Part shown: positions 1 through 9,240 of the stretch, one piece after another | Layout: the number at the start of each line of letters is the position of its first letter | Position numbering within the stretch: the stretch's first letter is position 1 | Source: Marivirga sericea | GTDB taxonomy: Bacteria > Bacteroidota > Bacteroidia > Cytophagales > Cyclobacteriaceae | Direction: 5' to 3' | Assembly: GCF_900177665.1 (NCBI RefSeq) | Contig: NZ_FXAW01000001.1 | Location: 496,001 to 560,000, forward strand | Length of the DNA: 64,000 bases | Translations under genes and position numbers: made by a program | The notes under the pieces: model-generated | Database searches by the model: none | What the model was told of the DNA's origin: nothing | What the model saw: the letters and a program-made list of their open reading frames with translations, nothing else

Positions 1-327
1 ATCATTGCTTTTGGGGTATCTTATAATCGCGTTACCACCGAGGAAAAAGCACTATATTTTAATTCCTTGGGGGAGTTGGTAGATCAACTTCAAGGAATTG
101 ATGATGGATATTTAAAACCATTAGGCGCAAAAATGCTAGAAGTTGGGAAGCGAAGATACAATTGGAAATTGATTTCTCAGAAGTATAGACAACTTGTTTT
201 AGAAGCTTTATCTGCTCCAAAGAAGAAGTCAATACTTTCTAAATCTAATAAGTTGGACAAAGATGTCCTGTCAAAACTTGAACTTAACCATATTCTTAAT
301 CAAGAGACTTTTTATTCTAAACGCTAA
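1..327 (+). CDS. Glycosyltransferase, C-terminal end (5' truncated by window)
   Basis: The reading frame is open from the first base to the stop at 325-327, so this is the last 108 residues of a gene that begins before the window. The visible part has the look of the C-terminus of a GT-B (group 1/GT4) glycosyltransferase: the segment NRVTTEEKALYF, followed by a short-insert helix and the ending KLISQKYRQLVLEAL, which resembles the closing helix W..I...Y..L of these enzymes. The catalytic part is not in the window, so donor and acceptor cannot be named. The next gene, a polyprenyl-phosphate sugar-1-phosphate transferase, starts 5 bases downstream, which supports a role in cell-surface polysaccharide assembly (inference). 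Confidence 0.6.
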   Translation: MIAFGVSYNRVTTEEKALYFNSLGELVDQLQGIDDGYLKPLGAKMLEVGKRRYNWKLISQKYRQLVLEALSAPKKKSILSKSNKLDKDVLSKLELNHILNQETFYSKR

Positions 328-331
328 AACT

Positions 332-1423
332 ATGAATGCAATCCTTACTGCCCTGGCCCCCTATTTTTTCTCGGTTATATTTCCACTGATTATATTTTTA
401 TTGCTTAAACGACCTGCAATGGTTGTTGCCAATAGAATTGGTCTAGTTGATAATCCAAATGAGAGGAAGTTGCATATTGGTGCAATACCTTTAGTAGGTG
501 GAATACTTATTTTTTTATCCGTGTTTATCACCAATTTTCTTATCAGTAATATTGGCGAAGAGTGGGCGTTTTTTCAAAATTATTTCTTTGCTGGTGGATT
601 AATATTGCTCATGGGCTTGTTAGATGACAGGTTTGATGTAAGAGCAGTAATAAAGCTACTTTTTCAGCTTAGTTTAGCTTTATTTGCCTTTTATAATGGA
701 ATAAGAGTTGAATCTTTAAATGGAATTTTGGGGTTCTATGAAATCTCTTTTGTAGCACAGCTACTGATTACCGTCCTTGGGATTACAGGTTTTATAAATG
801 CATTTAATTTAATGGATGGGGTAGACGGTTTAGCATCTGGATTTGCTTTTTTGACCCTTTCATTATTTTTAATATTAAACTTAATTCTAGGTAATTATAC
901 GGAAATTTTGCTGCTGATAAGCCTGTGCACTGCATTAATTGTTTTTTTTAAATTCAATGTAGGTCCTAAGATATCGAAAATATTCTTAGGTGATGCTGGC
1001 TCATTGTTTTTGGGTTTTACAATAGTTTTAGCTGCAATATCTCTTTTAAATAGTGGTACTGTCTTAGAAAGCAATTTATACTTTGCATTGGTGATCGTTG
1101 CATTATCGATTCCTATGATAGATTCAATTCGTGTATATATATTCAGAATTAATAAAGGTAGAAGTCCTTTTAGAGCGGACCGGAGTCATTTTCATCATTT
1201 GATGGTGGAAGCTGGAGTGAAGCCGGTGAAAGCTTCAGCAATTATTATCGGCTACAGCTTTCTGATGATTTCCATTTCAATAATTCTAATCAACTACCTC
1301 AGCATTAACGCTTTTCTCATTGCACTGATAGTGTCATTCACTGTTTTCGTAATGCTCTTGAACTTTAATTTAAAGATTTCAATGTGGAAAGTTAGAATTA
1401 GAGAGATGGAGAATAAAACTTAA
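332..1423 (+). CDS. Polyprenyl-phosphate N-acetylhexosamine-1-phosphate transferase (MraY/WecA family)
   Basis: Predicted to transfer a sugar-1-phosphate from a UDP-sugar to undecaprenyl phosphate in the inner membrane, the first step of a surface glycan. The 363-residue protein is highly hydrophobic, with about ten membrane segments. It carries the family landmarks: LLDDRFD near residue 98 (the Asp pair), NAFNLMDGVDGLASG near 156-170, FLGDAGS near 218-224, and the HFHH motif near 286-289. A longer reading frame opens at 263 but overlaps the previous gene; the ATG at 332 directly precedes the first membrane helix and is preferred. It sits 5 bases after a glycosyltransferase end, as in a polysaccharide operon. 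WecA-like rather than MraY-like is favoured by the HFHH motif and that context, but the exact sugar is unknown. Confidence 0.85.
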   Translation: MNAILTALAPYFFSVIFPLIIFLLLKRPAMVVANRIGLVDNPNERKLHIGAIPLVGGILIFLSVFITNFLISNIGEEWAFFQNYFFAGGLILLMGLLDDRFDVRAVIKLLFQLSLALFAFYNGIRVESLNGILGFYEISFVAQLLITVLGITGFINAFNLMDGVDGLASGFAFLTLSLFLILNLILGNYTEILLLISLCTALIVFFKFNVGPKISKIFLGDAGSLFLGFTIVLAAISLLNSGTVLESNLYFALVIVALSIPMIDSIRVYIFRINKGRSPFRADRSHFHHLMVEAGVKPVKASAIIIGYSFLMISISIILINYLSINAFLIALIVSFTVFVMLLNFNLKISMWKVRIREMENKT

Positions 1424-1455
1424 TTACCTGCTTTTTTTGTTTTCGCGAATTCCTT

Positions 1456-2172
1456 CTACAAGTATTTAACTATAATTTCATTAATAGGAGAGGGCTTGGT
1501 CAAGGTCATCATGTGCGATCCTTCAACGATAACATGAGTAGGATTTACATTTCTTAATGGAATCGTATGATCTTTAGTGCCATGGATATGGATAATATTT
1601 TCTTTTGCAGTTTTTCTGTCCCAGTTGATAATCATTGCCACTGTCCTTTTCATGTATATAGGATCTTTGGCTGCCAGCATACTTTTAAACGTGGTTTTGT
1701 TGCTGTTCCTATCTGGTTCTACAATAGGTTGGAGCAGTTTGGCACCTGCCAACATTAATTTAGGAGGGACTATTCTGTATATAGGAATTACTTTTTGAAA
1801 TCTGTATCTGAATGGAAGCTCTGATCGTGTCTTAGCACTTGAAATGATGAAGGATTGTTGAGGGCTTAGAAAATCATTCAGCTCTGAAATTATCATTCCT
1901 CCTAAGGACACGCCAATAAAGATGTACTGACGAGAGGTATCTATCTGACTAGAAATTCTATGGGCATAATCTTTCACAGAACTTCCTTTTTCAGGAATAG
2001 GATATTTGATATGAACTATCTTAGTATGATTTTCGAATTTTAAGCTATCAAATAATCGCTCATCTGAACCTTGTCCAGGAAATAGATAGATAACGGGGAG
2101 ACTTTGGGAAAATGAGAAGCTTTGAATACCTATGCCAAAAACCGCTAGTATCAAAATGCGTTTAATTGTCAT
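1456..2172 (-). CDS. Secreted alpha/beta hydrolase
   Basis: A 238-residue alpha/beta-hydrolase with an N-terminal signal peptide (MTIKRILILAVFGIGIQSFS, cleavage probably after SFSQS). The nucleophile elbow is GVSLGG with Ser89; Asp201 in GTKDHTIP and His220 in GSHMM complete a plausible catalytic triad. The loop FPGQGSDERLF near residue 31 occupies the oxyanion position. The substrate cannot be inferred. Its ATG overlaps the last codons of the upstream pseudouridine synthase gene by 11 bases (2162-2172), so the two are probably co-transcribed and translationally coupled, although no functional link is evident. Confidence 0.75.
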   Translation of the reverse strand: MTIKRILILAVFGIGIQSFSFSQSLPVIYLFPGQGSDERLFDSLKFENHTKIVHIKYPIPEKGSSVKDYAHRISSQIDTSRQYIFIGVSLGGMIISELNDFLSPQQSFIISSAKTRSELPFRYRFQKVIPIYRIVPPKLMLAGAKLLQPIVEPDRNSNKTTFKSMLAAKDPIYMKRTVAMIINWDRKTAKENIIHIHGTKDHTIPLRNVNPTHVIVEGSHMMTLTKPSPINEIIVKYL

Positions 2173-2893
2173 GGGTTTTAGACGAATTATTCACCAGCTC
2201 ACTGATTCCTGTTAGTTCTACTTCGCTTAAATGCCTCCATTTTCCTTTGTCAGTATCTAAATTGACATTCATGATTCTAATTCGCTTCAAACCTGCTACT
2301 TTATAATCGAAATATTCGCACATTCTTCTAATTTGACGGTTTAGACCTTGCGTTAGAATGATTTTAAAGGAGCTTTTGCCTATTTGCTCAACAAAACATT
2401 TCTTAGTAACAGTATCTAAAATAGGAACTCCGTTTCCCATTTTTTCAATAAAATCTCCTTTGATAGGTTTATTTAAATGAACAATATATTCCTTTTCATG
2501 ATTATTTCGGGCTCTCAAGATCTTATTCACGATATCTCCATCATTAGTAAGAAATATTAAGCCTTCACTATATTTATCTAATCGTCCAATTGGAAAAATC
2601 CTTTCCGGGTAATTAATGAAGTCAATAATGTTATCTTTTTCCCTTCGTGTATCTGTAGTGCATACTATGCCTCTAGGTTTGTTAAAAGCGAGATAGATAA
2701 AATCAGATTTTGGTTCCGTTATCAACTCTCCATGAACCCTGACTTCGTCTTGTGCAGCTACTTTTGTTCCCATTTCAGGGATTTCCCCATTAATAGTAAC
2801 AGCCCCTTCCTCGATTAATTTATCAGCTGCTCTTCTGGAGCAATAGCCGGCTTCACTTAGAAATTTGTTGATTCTTTTCAATTTTGTATCCAA
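2162..2893 (-). CDS. rluF: 23S rRNA pseudouridine synthase, RluF/RsuA family
   Basis: A 243-residue enzyme that isomerises a uridine in rRNA to pseudouridine. An S4 RNA-binding domain occupies about residues 1-60 (KRINKFLSEAGYCSRRAADK). The RsuA-family catalytic motif GRLDKYSEGLIFLTNDGD has the essential aspartate at 106. The closing motif GLNRQIRRMCEYFDYKVAGL is strongly RluF-like. The length fits the short bacterial RluF/RsuA subgroup. It is the first gene of a two-gene minus-strand unit with the overlapping hydrolase at 1456-2172. The RluF assignment over RluB/RluE/RsuA rests on the C-terminal motif and is moderately sure. Confidence 0.82.
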   Translation of the reverse strand: MDTKLKRINKFLSEAGYCSRRAADKLIEEGAVTINGEIPEMGTKVAAQDEVRVHGELITEPKSDFIYLAFNKPRGIVCTTDTRREKDNIIDFINYPERIFPIGRLDKYSEGLIFLTNDGDIVNKILRARNNHEKEYIVHLNKPIKGDFIEKMGNGVPILDTVTKKCFVEQIGKSSFKIILTQGLNRQIRRMCEYFDYKVAGLKRIRIMNVNLDTDKGKWRHLSEVELTGISELVNNSSKTHDN

Positions 2894-2985
2894 TAATCCG
2901 GTAGTTTAAAATGCAATAGCTTGTATGTATCTATATGTCAAAGTTATTAAAATATCGATTGAAATATTCTAAGTTTGGAAACAAA

Positions 2986-3017
2986 AAAATCCTGGCCATT
3001 TTCATGAACAGGATTTT
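2986..3017 (-). terminator. Rho-independent terminator after rplY
   Basis: A perfect 9-bp stem (2986-2994 pairing with 3009-3017) with a 14-base loop. On the minus strand the stem is followed by a run of T residues, so it fits the end of the L25 transcript that stops at 3043. Confidence 0.75.
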
Positions 3018-3042
3018 AATAAAAATTTAGTATAAGGAAGAA

Positions 3043-3690
3043 TTAACTTTCTGCTTCTCCTCCTTCTTCTGGTGCTTCTGCTCCTTCTGCTTCAGCTCGT
3101 TCTTCTCCCTCGGTTTCTTCTTCATCATCAGTTGCTTTTCCTCTTAGTGCTCTTGGGATTTCGACAACAGCAATTGAAGCTTGTGGTGTGTCTAATATCT
3201 CACAATTTTCAACAGATACAGACTCTACTTTAATTGATTTACCAAAATCAAGTGCGCTAATGTCCAACGTAATATGCTCAGGCATATTTTTAGGTAAAGC
3301 TTTTACGAGAAGTGTTCTTCTTTTGTGAATTAAAGTACCCCCTTTGGTGACACCTGGTGCAGTTCCTTCCAAATGAACTGGAATTTCCATTTTAATATTC
3401 TTTCCTTTGTGAAGTTCTAAGAAATCAGCATGAAGGATGATTTCACTTACTGGATGGAAAGATACATCTTGCAAAATAGCTTGGTACTCATCGCCTTCAA
3501 TATTGATGTTAACGAAGTGTGCTTCAGAGGTAAATACTAGCGGGCGAAAAAGAATCATTGGCGCATAAAAGTGGATTTGCTCGTCACCACCGTACAATAC
3601 GGCAGGAACCATTGCTTCCGCTCTTAATCTTTTCGCCTCTTTTTTGCCAAGATTTGCTCTTTTATACCCTATAATCTCAACAGTTTTCAT
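3043..3690 (-). CDS. rplY: 50S ribosomal protein L25/general stress protein Ctc
   Basis: Binds 5S rRNA in the large ribosomal subunit. The 215-residue protein has the two-domain TL5/CTC layout: an N-terminal L25 domain (residues 1 to about 95, starting MKTVEIIGYKRANLGKKEAK and including the LYGG loop) and a C-terminal beta domain (about 100-185), followed by a Glu/Ala-rich acidic tail of about 30 residues as is common in Bacteroidota. It lies 33 bases downstream of prs on the same strand, a widely conserved order, and is followed by a clear terminator. Confidence 0.92.
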   Translation of the reverse strand: MKTVEIIGYKRANLGKKEAKRLRAEAMVPAVLYGGDEQIHFYAPMILFRPLVFTSEAHFVNINIEGDEYQAILQDVSFHPVSEIILHADFLELHKGKNIKMEIPVHLEGTAPGVTKGGTLIHKRRTLLVKALPKNMPEHITLDISALDFGKSIKVESVSVENCEILDTPQASIAVVEIPRALRGKATDDEEETEGEERAEAEGAEAPEEGGEAES

Positions 3691-3723
3691 AATATATATT
3701 TGTTAAAGTGAATAATTACTATC

Positions 3724-4650
3724 TTAAATAAACAATGAACTGATAGATTCATTGTCGTGAATTTTTCTTATTGCTTTGGCAAACATATCAGCTACCGAAA
3801 GCACTTTAATCTTATCAGATTTTTCTTTTAATGGTAAAGTATCTGTTGTAATTAATTCATCCAAAGTTGAATTGGCTATATTTTCATATGCTTTCCCTGA
3901 AAGAACAGGATGAGTTATGATAGCTCTTACTGATTTTGCCCCTTTGTCTTTTAGCATATCAGCGGCTTTACATAAGGTTCCTGCGGTATCCACTAAGTCA
4001 TCGAAAATAATAACATCTTTACCTTCTACATCTCCTATGACTTGCATGGAATCAATCTCATTGGCTTTTTTCCTTTGCTTGTCACAAACGACCATGTCGA
4101 GTTGAAAATGCTTAGCATATTTTCTTGCTCTTGCTGTTCCGCCAACATCTGGGGAAGCAAAAATTGTGTCAGGAGTTATACTTTCCTGTAGATAAGGAAC
4201 AAAAATAGCTGAAGCATCCATGTGATCAACAGGAATATTAAAGAAACCTTGGATTTGACCGGCATGTAAATCACAGGTAACGATTCTGTCTGCACCTGCT
4301 GCTTCAAAGATGTTAGCTAACATTTTTGCCCCAATAGCAACTCGTGGTTTGTCTTTTCTATCTTGCCTAGCATAACCGAAATAAGGAACCACTAATGTAA
4401 CTTTGTATGCACTTGCTCTCCTAGCTGCGTCAATCATCAAAAGTAATTCCATGATGTTGTCTGCAGGAGGAAAGGTCGATTGAATTAAAAATACATGATG
4501 TCCTCTGATTGATTCTGTAAAATAGGGAGAAAGTTCACCATCGCTGAATTTTTGCAATTCAACATCTCCTAAAGGTTTCCCATAGCTTGCAGCTATTCTT
4601 TCAGAAAGATATTTTGAAGCGGAACCGGAAAAAATTTTGACAGAGGACAT
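3724..4650 (-). CDS. prs: Ribose-phosphate pyrophosphokinase
   Basis: Makes PRPP from ribose 5-phosphate and ATP, feeding purine, pyrimidine, histidine and NAD synthesis in the cytoplasm. At 308 residues it is of normal bacterial length. Landmarks are PYFGYARQDRKDKPR (residues 89-103, ATP loop), DLHAGQIQGFF with the metal-binding His129, and the PRPP loop DDLVDTAGT at 217-225. It is followed by rplY on the same strand and preceded by tRNA-Gln with its own terminator, an arrangement often seen in Bacteroidota. Confidence 0.95.
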   Translation of the reverse strand: MSSVKIFSGSASKYLSERIAASYGKPLGDVELQKFSDGELSPYFTESIRGHHVFLIQSTFPPADNIMELLLMIDAARRASAYKVTLVVPYFGYARQDRKDKPRVAIGAKMLANIFEAAGADRIVTCDLHAGQIQGFFNIPVDHMDASAIFVPYLQESITPDTIFASPDVGGTARARKYAKHFQLDMVVCDKQRKKANEIDSMQVIGDVEGKDVIIFDDLVDTAGTLCKAADMLKDKGAKSVRAIITHPVLSGKAYENIANSTLDELITTDTLPLKEKSDKIKVLSVADMFAKAIRKIHDNESISSLFI

Positions 4651-4680
4651 GGTTTTTATTTTTTGCGCTTAAAATAAAAT

Positions 4681-4709
4681 ATCCCGTCCTATGTTGCTAT
4701 GGACGGGAT
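4681..4709 (-). terminator. Terminator downstream of tRNA-Gln
   Basis: A perfect 9-bp GC-rich stem (4681-4689 with 4701-4709) only 5 bases after the tRNA 3' end. On the minus strand it is followed by a T-rich tract at 4671-4680. It should separate tRNA-Gln from prs. Confidence 0.8.
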
Positions 4710-4714
4710 TTAGT

Positions 4715-4786
4715 TGCCCGACTAGGGCTCGAACCTAGACTCTTCTGTACCAAAAACAGACGTGTTGCCAGTTACACCATCGGGCA
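4715..4786 (-). tRNA. tRNA-Gln (anticodon UUG)
   Basis: A 72-nt cloverleaf on the minus strand. The acceptor stem pairs TGCCCGA with TCGGGCA, the T arm contains GGTTCGAGCC, and the anticodon stem CTGT/ACAG closes a 7-base loop TTTTGGT, giving anticodon TTG for Gln codon CAA. CCA is not encoded. U1-A72 is typical of glutamine tRNAs. A strong promoter lies 30 bases upstream and a terminator follows. Confidence 0.95.
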
Positions 4787-4815
4787 GTTTTGTTTGCCTT
4801 ATTGCTAAGGGAATA

Positions 4816-4846
4816 CAAAGGTAAAAACGGATTTATTATTTGCAAA
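4816..4846 (-). promoter_or_regulatory. Bacteroidota-type promoter of tRNA-Gln
   Basis: On the minus strand TTTG (4846-4843) is separated by 19 bases from TACCTTTG (4823-4816), an exact match to the primary-sigma pattern TTTG-N19-TAnnTTTG. It lies 29 bases before the mature tRNA 5' end. Confidence 0.8.
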
Positions 4847-4864
4847 CAAAGAGTAGAAAAAATA

Positions 4865-5422
4865 TTAATTATTTTTTGAATCTTCAGGCAAATAGGCATA
4901 GTTGTTTAAAATGCTTAAGACCGCAACTCGTACTTTACGTGGATCGTCAAATATATTTTCAGCATATAAGTCAGTCGTATATCCCTGCCAAATCATAGAG
5001 TTACTTGAGGCTTCTGTAAAATTGATGACTAAAGTACCATTATTGATATCTAAGTTTTTATTTTCATACTTCTCTTTTTCTTTATCGCTTTTATTTCTAA
5101 ACAAAATAAAATCATCCATTTTTGGCTGATCGTATCCGCGATATCTTAAGGAATCGGTATAGTACAAATAGTTCACATAAAAGCTTGGGTTATCCTCTTG
5201 ATAATCATAACCTAATAATTCCAAATGATTAATTATAGTGGCCTTCACCAGTTCGTTTTGAGAATCGGGTATTGTGCTCGCAGTAACGAAAAAAGCGAAA
5301 GAATTGTAGTTGTTAAAGTCTCCCAAAAAATTATAATCATATTCCACTGGGTATTCCTTGGTTATAAAACATCCGTTTGACAGAATTAAAGTAAGTAGTA
5401 GCAATTGAGATATTCTTTTCAT
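4865..5422 (-). CDS. DUF4136-like lipoprotein
   Basis: A 185-residue predicted lipoprotein: the signal peptide MKRISQLLLLTLILSNGC ends in a Cys that would be lipidated. The body starts with YDYNFLGDFNNYNSFAFF, resembling the D...DF..Y.TF.. opening of DUF4136 proteins, and ends with the conserved-looking block KVRVAVLSILNNYAYLPE, in which a helix precedes the end. Function is unknown. It reads towards the tRNA-Gln promoter, and purL begins upstream. A 9-bp palindrome abuts the start codon. Confidence 0.65.
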   Translation of the reverse strand: MKRISQLLLLTLILSNGCFITKEYPVEYDYNFLGDFNNYNSFAFFVTASTIPDSQNELVKATIINHLELLGYDYQEDNPSFYVNYLYYTDSLRYRGYDQPKMDDFILFRNKSDKEKEKYENKNLDINNGTLVINFTEASSNSMIWQGYTTDLYAENIFDDPRKVRVAVLSILNNYAYLPEDSKNN

Positions 5423-5440
5423 ATTGTTAATTTAACAATA
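5422..5440 (-). promoter_or_regulatory. Palindrome abutting the DUF4136-like start codon
   Basis: A perfect inverted repeat, tattgttaa/ttaacaata around a single central T, which touches the first base of the start codon at 5422. It could be an operator or could hide the initiation site in an mRNA hairpin. AT-rich palindromes also arise by chance, so the role is unproven. Confidence 0.3.
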
Positions 5441-5490
5441 ATATCTTAATTCTGTTTTTACATGACACAATATTTTAATAGAAGGTCTTA

Positions 5491-8400
5491 TCACAATACT
5501 TTTTCAACCCATTTTCTGGCATTTACCAAAGCTTCTACCCATGGAGAGATTTCATCAGATTTTGAATCAGTTGGATAGTTTGCCCAATTCCATGGAAAAA
5601 TACTTCGTTCCAAATGTGGCATAATGGCTAAATGTCTACCGTCTTTCGAACAAATTGCAGCGGTTTGGTAATCAGATCCATTAGGATTTCCAGGATACTG
5701 GTCAAAACTGTATTTTACTGGGATATCGTACTCTGACTCTTCTAGTGGCATTTCAAATTTACCTTCACCGTGTGCTACCCAAATCCCTAATTTGCTATTT
5801 TGAAGGTTGCTCAACATCACTGAATTATTCTCTTGAACATCCACATTCACAAAAGAACATTCAAACTTATGAGAATCATTATGAGCCATTTTAATTTTGT
5901 CTTTATGGTCTGGATAAATTAAATCTAATGCAACCATTAATTGACAGCCATTACAAACTCCCATACTTAAAGTATCTTCCCTTTTGTAGAAGTTTTCTAG
6001 TGCCTTTTTGGCATTTTCATTATATTTAAATGCTCCAGCCCATCCTTTAGCAGAGCCGAGTACATCGGAATTGGAAAAGCCTCCTGTAAATACGATAAAG
6101 TTTACATCAGACAAATCTTCAGCTCCGCTCATTAAATCCGTCATGTGAATATCTTTCACGTCAAAGCCAGCCATATACATCATATAGGCCATCTCACGCT
6201 CACTATTCACTCCCTTCTCACGAATAATGGCAGCTTTAATACCACTTTTAGTATTTCTATTAGGATTTAAACCTAAAGATTCGAAAGTGCCTTTAAATTG
6301 CTTAGGAAAATCATATGCTAAGGCTTGTTTTTTGTAATTTTCGAATCTAGATTTTGCTAAGTCCTTGCCACTTTGCTTTTCATCTAGCAAGTAAGAGGTT
6401 TCATACCATTCATCTCTTAAAGAAGGAATATCCAAACTTAAATGTTGTTCCTCATTTTTGATTTCGATTTTGTTTGAGGTGACAACATTTCCCAATAAGG
6501 TTATATCGATTCCTGCTTGCTTGAGTTCCTGAATTATTGCTTCGTTTTCAATTTGTAGTAATAAACCCGGTTGTTCACTAAATAGCAATCTCGTAAGGTC
6601 TTTTTCTGCGAACGAATTGAAATTCAATTCGAGACCTAAATTTTGATGGGGGAAAGTAATTTCTAGGATGGATGTAATTAATCCTCCTGAACCTATATCG
6701 TGGCCTGATAATACTTTGTCTGCTTTTATTAGTTTTTGAACTGCATCAAATGCTATCTTAAAATGCTCAGCTGATTTTATTTCTACTGTTTTTTCTCCCA
6801 AGGAAGCTTTCGTTTGAGCAAAAGCTGAACCGCCTAATTCAAAGCTTCCTTTACCCATATTGATATAAACCAATTGGGTCTTATCTTGGGGGACTAAAGC
6901 AGTTTCTAGCGTTTTTTTGATATCTGAAACTTCTCCTGCTGCAGAAATTATTACAGTACCAGGCGCATATACTTTTTCGCCTGAAGGATATTTTTGTACC
7001 ATGGAAAGCGAATCTTTTCCTGTGGGGATGTTAATACCCAATCCCACAGCAAAATCGCTTATAGCTTCTACAGCTTCGTATAATCTAGCATTTTCCCCTT
7101 CATTTTTAGCAGGCCACATCCAGTTTGCACTTAAGGAAATGCCTTTTAAGCCATCCTGAATAGGAGCGAATACAATATTGGTTAATGCTTCTGCAATGGA
7201 TAGTTCAGAACCTGCTTTAGGGTCAATTAGGGCACTGATCGGTGCATGACCAATAGAAGTTGCAATCCCTTTTTCGCCCTTGAAATCTAAAGCCATAACA
7301 GCTACATCATTCAGAGGTAATTGGATTGGACCTGTGCTTTGTTGTTTGGCTACTTTTCCGGTCACGCACCTATCCACTTTATTGGTCAACCAGTCCTTGC
7401 AGGCAACAGACTCCAATTTTAGTACATCTTTAACAGCGTTTTCGATTTCTTTTCGCTCATACTGCAAAGAGGTGAACTTTATAGTTTGTTTTTGATCAGC
7501 TAAAATGGTTTTAGGCGCGCTACCGAACATAGAAGCCAAAGGCCAGTCAACAGGGTTTTTACCACCTTTATTATCTTCAAAACTGAAGTGGTGATCTCCA
7601 GTGATTTCTCCTACTACATAGAATGGTGCCCTTTCACGTAAGGATACTTTTTCAAGTTTGGCTATATCCTTTTGTTTAATCACCAATCCCATTCTTTCTT
7701 GAGACTCATTGCCTACGATTTCTTTGGCAGATAGCGTACGATCACCAACAGGAAGTTTTCTTAAATCAATTTTTCCACCTGTATCTTCCACTAATTCAGA
7801 GAGGCAATTCAAGTGGCCCCCAGCTCCATGGTCATGAATAGATACGATAGGGTTTTCAGATGATTCAGCCATAGCACGAATAGCATTGGCCACTCTTTTC
7901 TGCATTTCTGGGTTGGCTCGCTGTACAGCATTTAATTCAATCTGATTTGCAAATGAGCCTGTATCCACAGAAGAAACTGCGCTTCCACCCATTCCTATGC
8001 GGTAGTTATCGCCACCCATCACCACAATTTTATCACCTTTTTGTGGAACGTCCTTTTTACTTTGATCCGCAACTCCGTAACCAATTCCTCCAGCCTGCAT
8101 GATTACTTTGTCATAGCCATATTTCTTACCGGCATGCTCATGTTCAAAGGTTAAGACTGAACCTGAAATTAAGGGCTGGCCGAATTTGTTTCCAAAATCT
8201 GAAGCACCATTGGAAGCTTTGATCAAGATATCTACCGGGCTTTGATATAACCACGGCCTTTCCTCCATATGATTTTCCCAAGGTCGGTTCCCTTTTAGCC
8301 GTGAGTAAGAAGTCATATAAACAGCAGTTCCAGCTAAAGGGATTCCTGCTTTTCCGCCTGCCATTCTATCTCGGATTTCTCCACCTGAGCCAGTAGCGGC

Positions 8401-9180
8401 ACCGTAGAAAGGCTCAACTGTTGTTGGAAAGTTGTGGGTTTCTGCTTTCAAAGAAATTACGGATTTGAACTTCTTTTTTTGGAAATAATCTGCTTTCTCA
8501 GGGTTTGGAGAAGAGAATTGCTCTACTTCAGGTCCTTCTACATAAGCTACATTATCCTTATATGCAGATACAATTCTATTGGGATTTTCTTTAGATGTTC
8601 TTTTAATCATCTGAAACAGTGTATGAGGCATTTCTTTACCATCAATTACGAAAGTTCCATTGAAGATCTTATGTCTACAATGTTCTGAATTGACTTGAGA
8701 GAATCCGAAAACCTCACTGTCAGTCAGTGGGCGGGCTAAGTCTCTGCTTACCTGTTCTAAATATTCAATTTCCTCACCGCTAAGTGCTAATCCTTCTTTT
8801 TCATTGTATTGAGCAATATCATCTATTAATTCAATGGAATCCGGTTCCTTATCAATAGTAAAAATATCTTCATTTAATCCTTGATATTTGGCTTGCAGCA
8901 TTGGATCGATGAGATCGGAGAGCTTCTCAATAGCTTCAAACATTTCAATTCTGAAGATGCCCTGCAGCCCCATTGTTTGGGTAATTTCTACGGCATTTGT
9001 ACTCCATGGACTTACCATTTCTTTCCGAGGTCCTACATAAATACTAGTCAATTCAGAAGAAGGGATGCTCTTTTTTGCATCTAAAAGCCAAAGGAGTTTT
9101 TCTGTGTCAGTTTCTGAAAATGAATTTTGATGTCCTAAGGCGTATATTTGATGATTGTTACCCTGAAAAAAGCTTAGCAT
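5491..9180 (-). CDS. purL: Phosphoribosylformylglycinamidine synthase, single-chain
   Basis: Catalyses the ATP- and glutamine-dependent conversion of FGAR to FGAM in purine synthesis. The 1229-residue chain is the large form: an N-terminal PurS-like part, two AIRS-type ATP-binding halves (PATVEPFYGAATGSGGEIRD-like loop near residue 260 reading TTVEPFYGAATGSGGEIRD, and SGHDIGSGGLITSILE in the second half), and a C-terminal class I glutamine amidotransferase domain with nucleophile Cys1076 in GVCNGCQ, and His1189 and Glu1191 in MPHLERS. No truncation or frameshift is visible. A -7 box lies 35 bases before the ATG. It is not beside other pur genes here. Confidence 0.96.
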   Translation of the reverse strand: MLSFFQGNNHQIYALGHQNSFSETDTEKLLWLLDAKKSIPSSELTSIYVGPRKEMVSPWSTNAVEITQTMGLQGIFRIEMFEAIEKLSDLIDPMLQAKYQGLNEDIFTIDKEPDSIELIDDIAQYNEKEGLALSGEEIEYLEQVSRDLARPLTDSEVFGFSQVNSEHCRHKIFNGTFVIDGKEMPHTLFQMIKRTSKENPNRIVSAYKDNVAYVEGPEVEQFSSPNPEKADYFQKKKFKSVISLKAETHNFPTTVEPFYGAATGSGGEIRDRMAGGKAGIPLAGTAVYMTSYSRLKGNRPWENHMEERPWLYQSPVDILIKASNGASDFGNKFGQPLISGSVLTFEHEHAGKKYGYDKVIMQAGGIGYGVADQSKKDVPQKGDKIVVMGGDNYRIGMGGSAVSSVDTGSFANQIELNAVQRANPEMQKRVANAIRAMAESSENPIVSIHDHGAGGHLNCLSELVEDTGGKIDLRKLPVGDRTLSAKEIVGNESQERMGLVIKQKDIAKLEKVSLRERAPFYVVGEITGDHHFSFEDNKGGKNPVDWPLASMFGSAPKTILADQKQTIKFTSLQYERKEIENAVKDVLKLESVACKDWLTNKVDRCVTGKVAKQQSTGPIQLPLNDVAVMALDFKGEKGIATSIGHAPISALIDPKAGSELSIAEALTNIVFAPIQDGLKGISLSANWMWPAKNEGENARLYEAVEAISDFAVGLGINIPTGKDSLSMVQKYPSGEKVYAPGTVIISAAGEVSDIKKTLETALVPQDKTQLVYINMGKGSFELGGSAFAQTKASLGEKTVEIKSAEHFKIAFDAVQKLIKADKVLSGHDIGSGGLITSILEITFPHQNLGLELNFNSFAEKDLTRLLFSEQPGLLLQIENEAIIQELKQAGIDITLLGNVVTSNKIEIKNEEQHLSLDIPSLRDEWYETSYLLDEKQSGKDLAKSRFENYKKQALAYDFPKQFKGTFESLGLNPNRNTKSGIKAAIIREKGVNSEREMAYMMYMAGFDVKDIHMTDLMSGAEDLSDVNFIVFTGGFSNSDVLGSAKGWAGAFKYNENAKKALENFYKREDTLSMGVCNGCQLMVALDLIYPDHKDKIKMAHNDSHKFECSFVNVDVQENNSVMLSNLQNSKLGIWVAHGEGKFEMPLEESEYDIPVKYSFDQYPGNPNGSDYQTAAICSKDGRHLAIMPHLERSIFPWNWANYPTDSKSDEISPWVEALVNARKWVEKVL

Positions 9181-9214
9181 AATGTGTTTTATGTAGGTGG
9201 AATTAATAAAGTCG

Positions 9215-9222
9215 CAAAGTTA
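9215..9222 (-). promoter_or_regulatory. -7 box for purL
   Basis: TAACTTTG on the minus strand matches TAnnTTTG and lies 35 bases upstream of the purL ATG. No clear -33 element was seen. No purine riboswitch fold was recognised in the leader. Confidence 0.45.
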
Positions 9223-9240
9223 GAAATTATCCATTATTTA

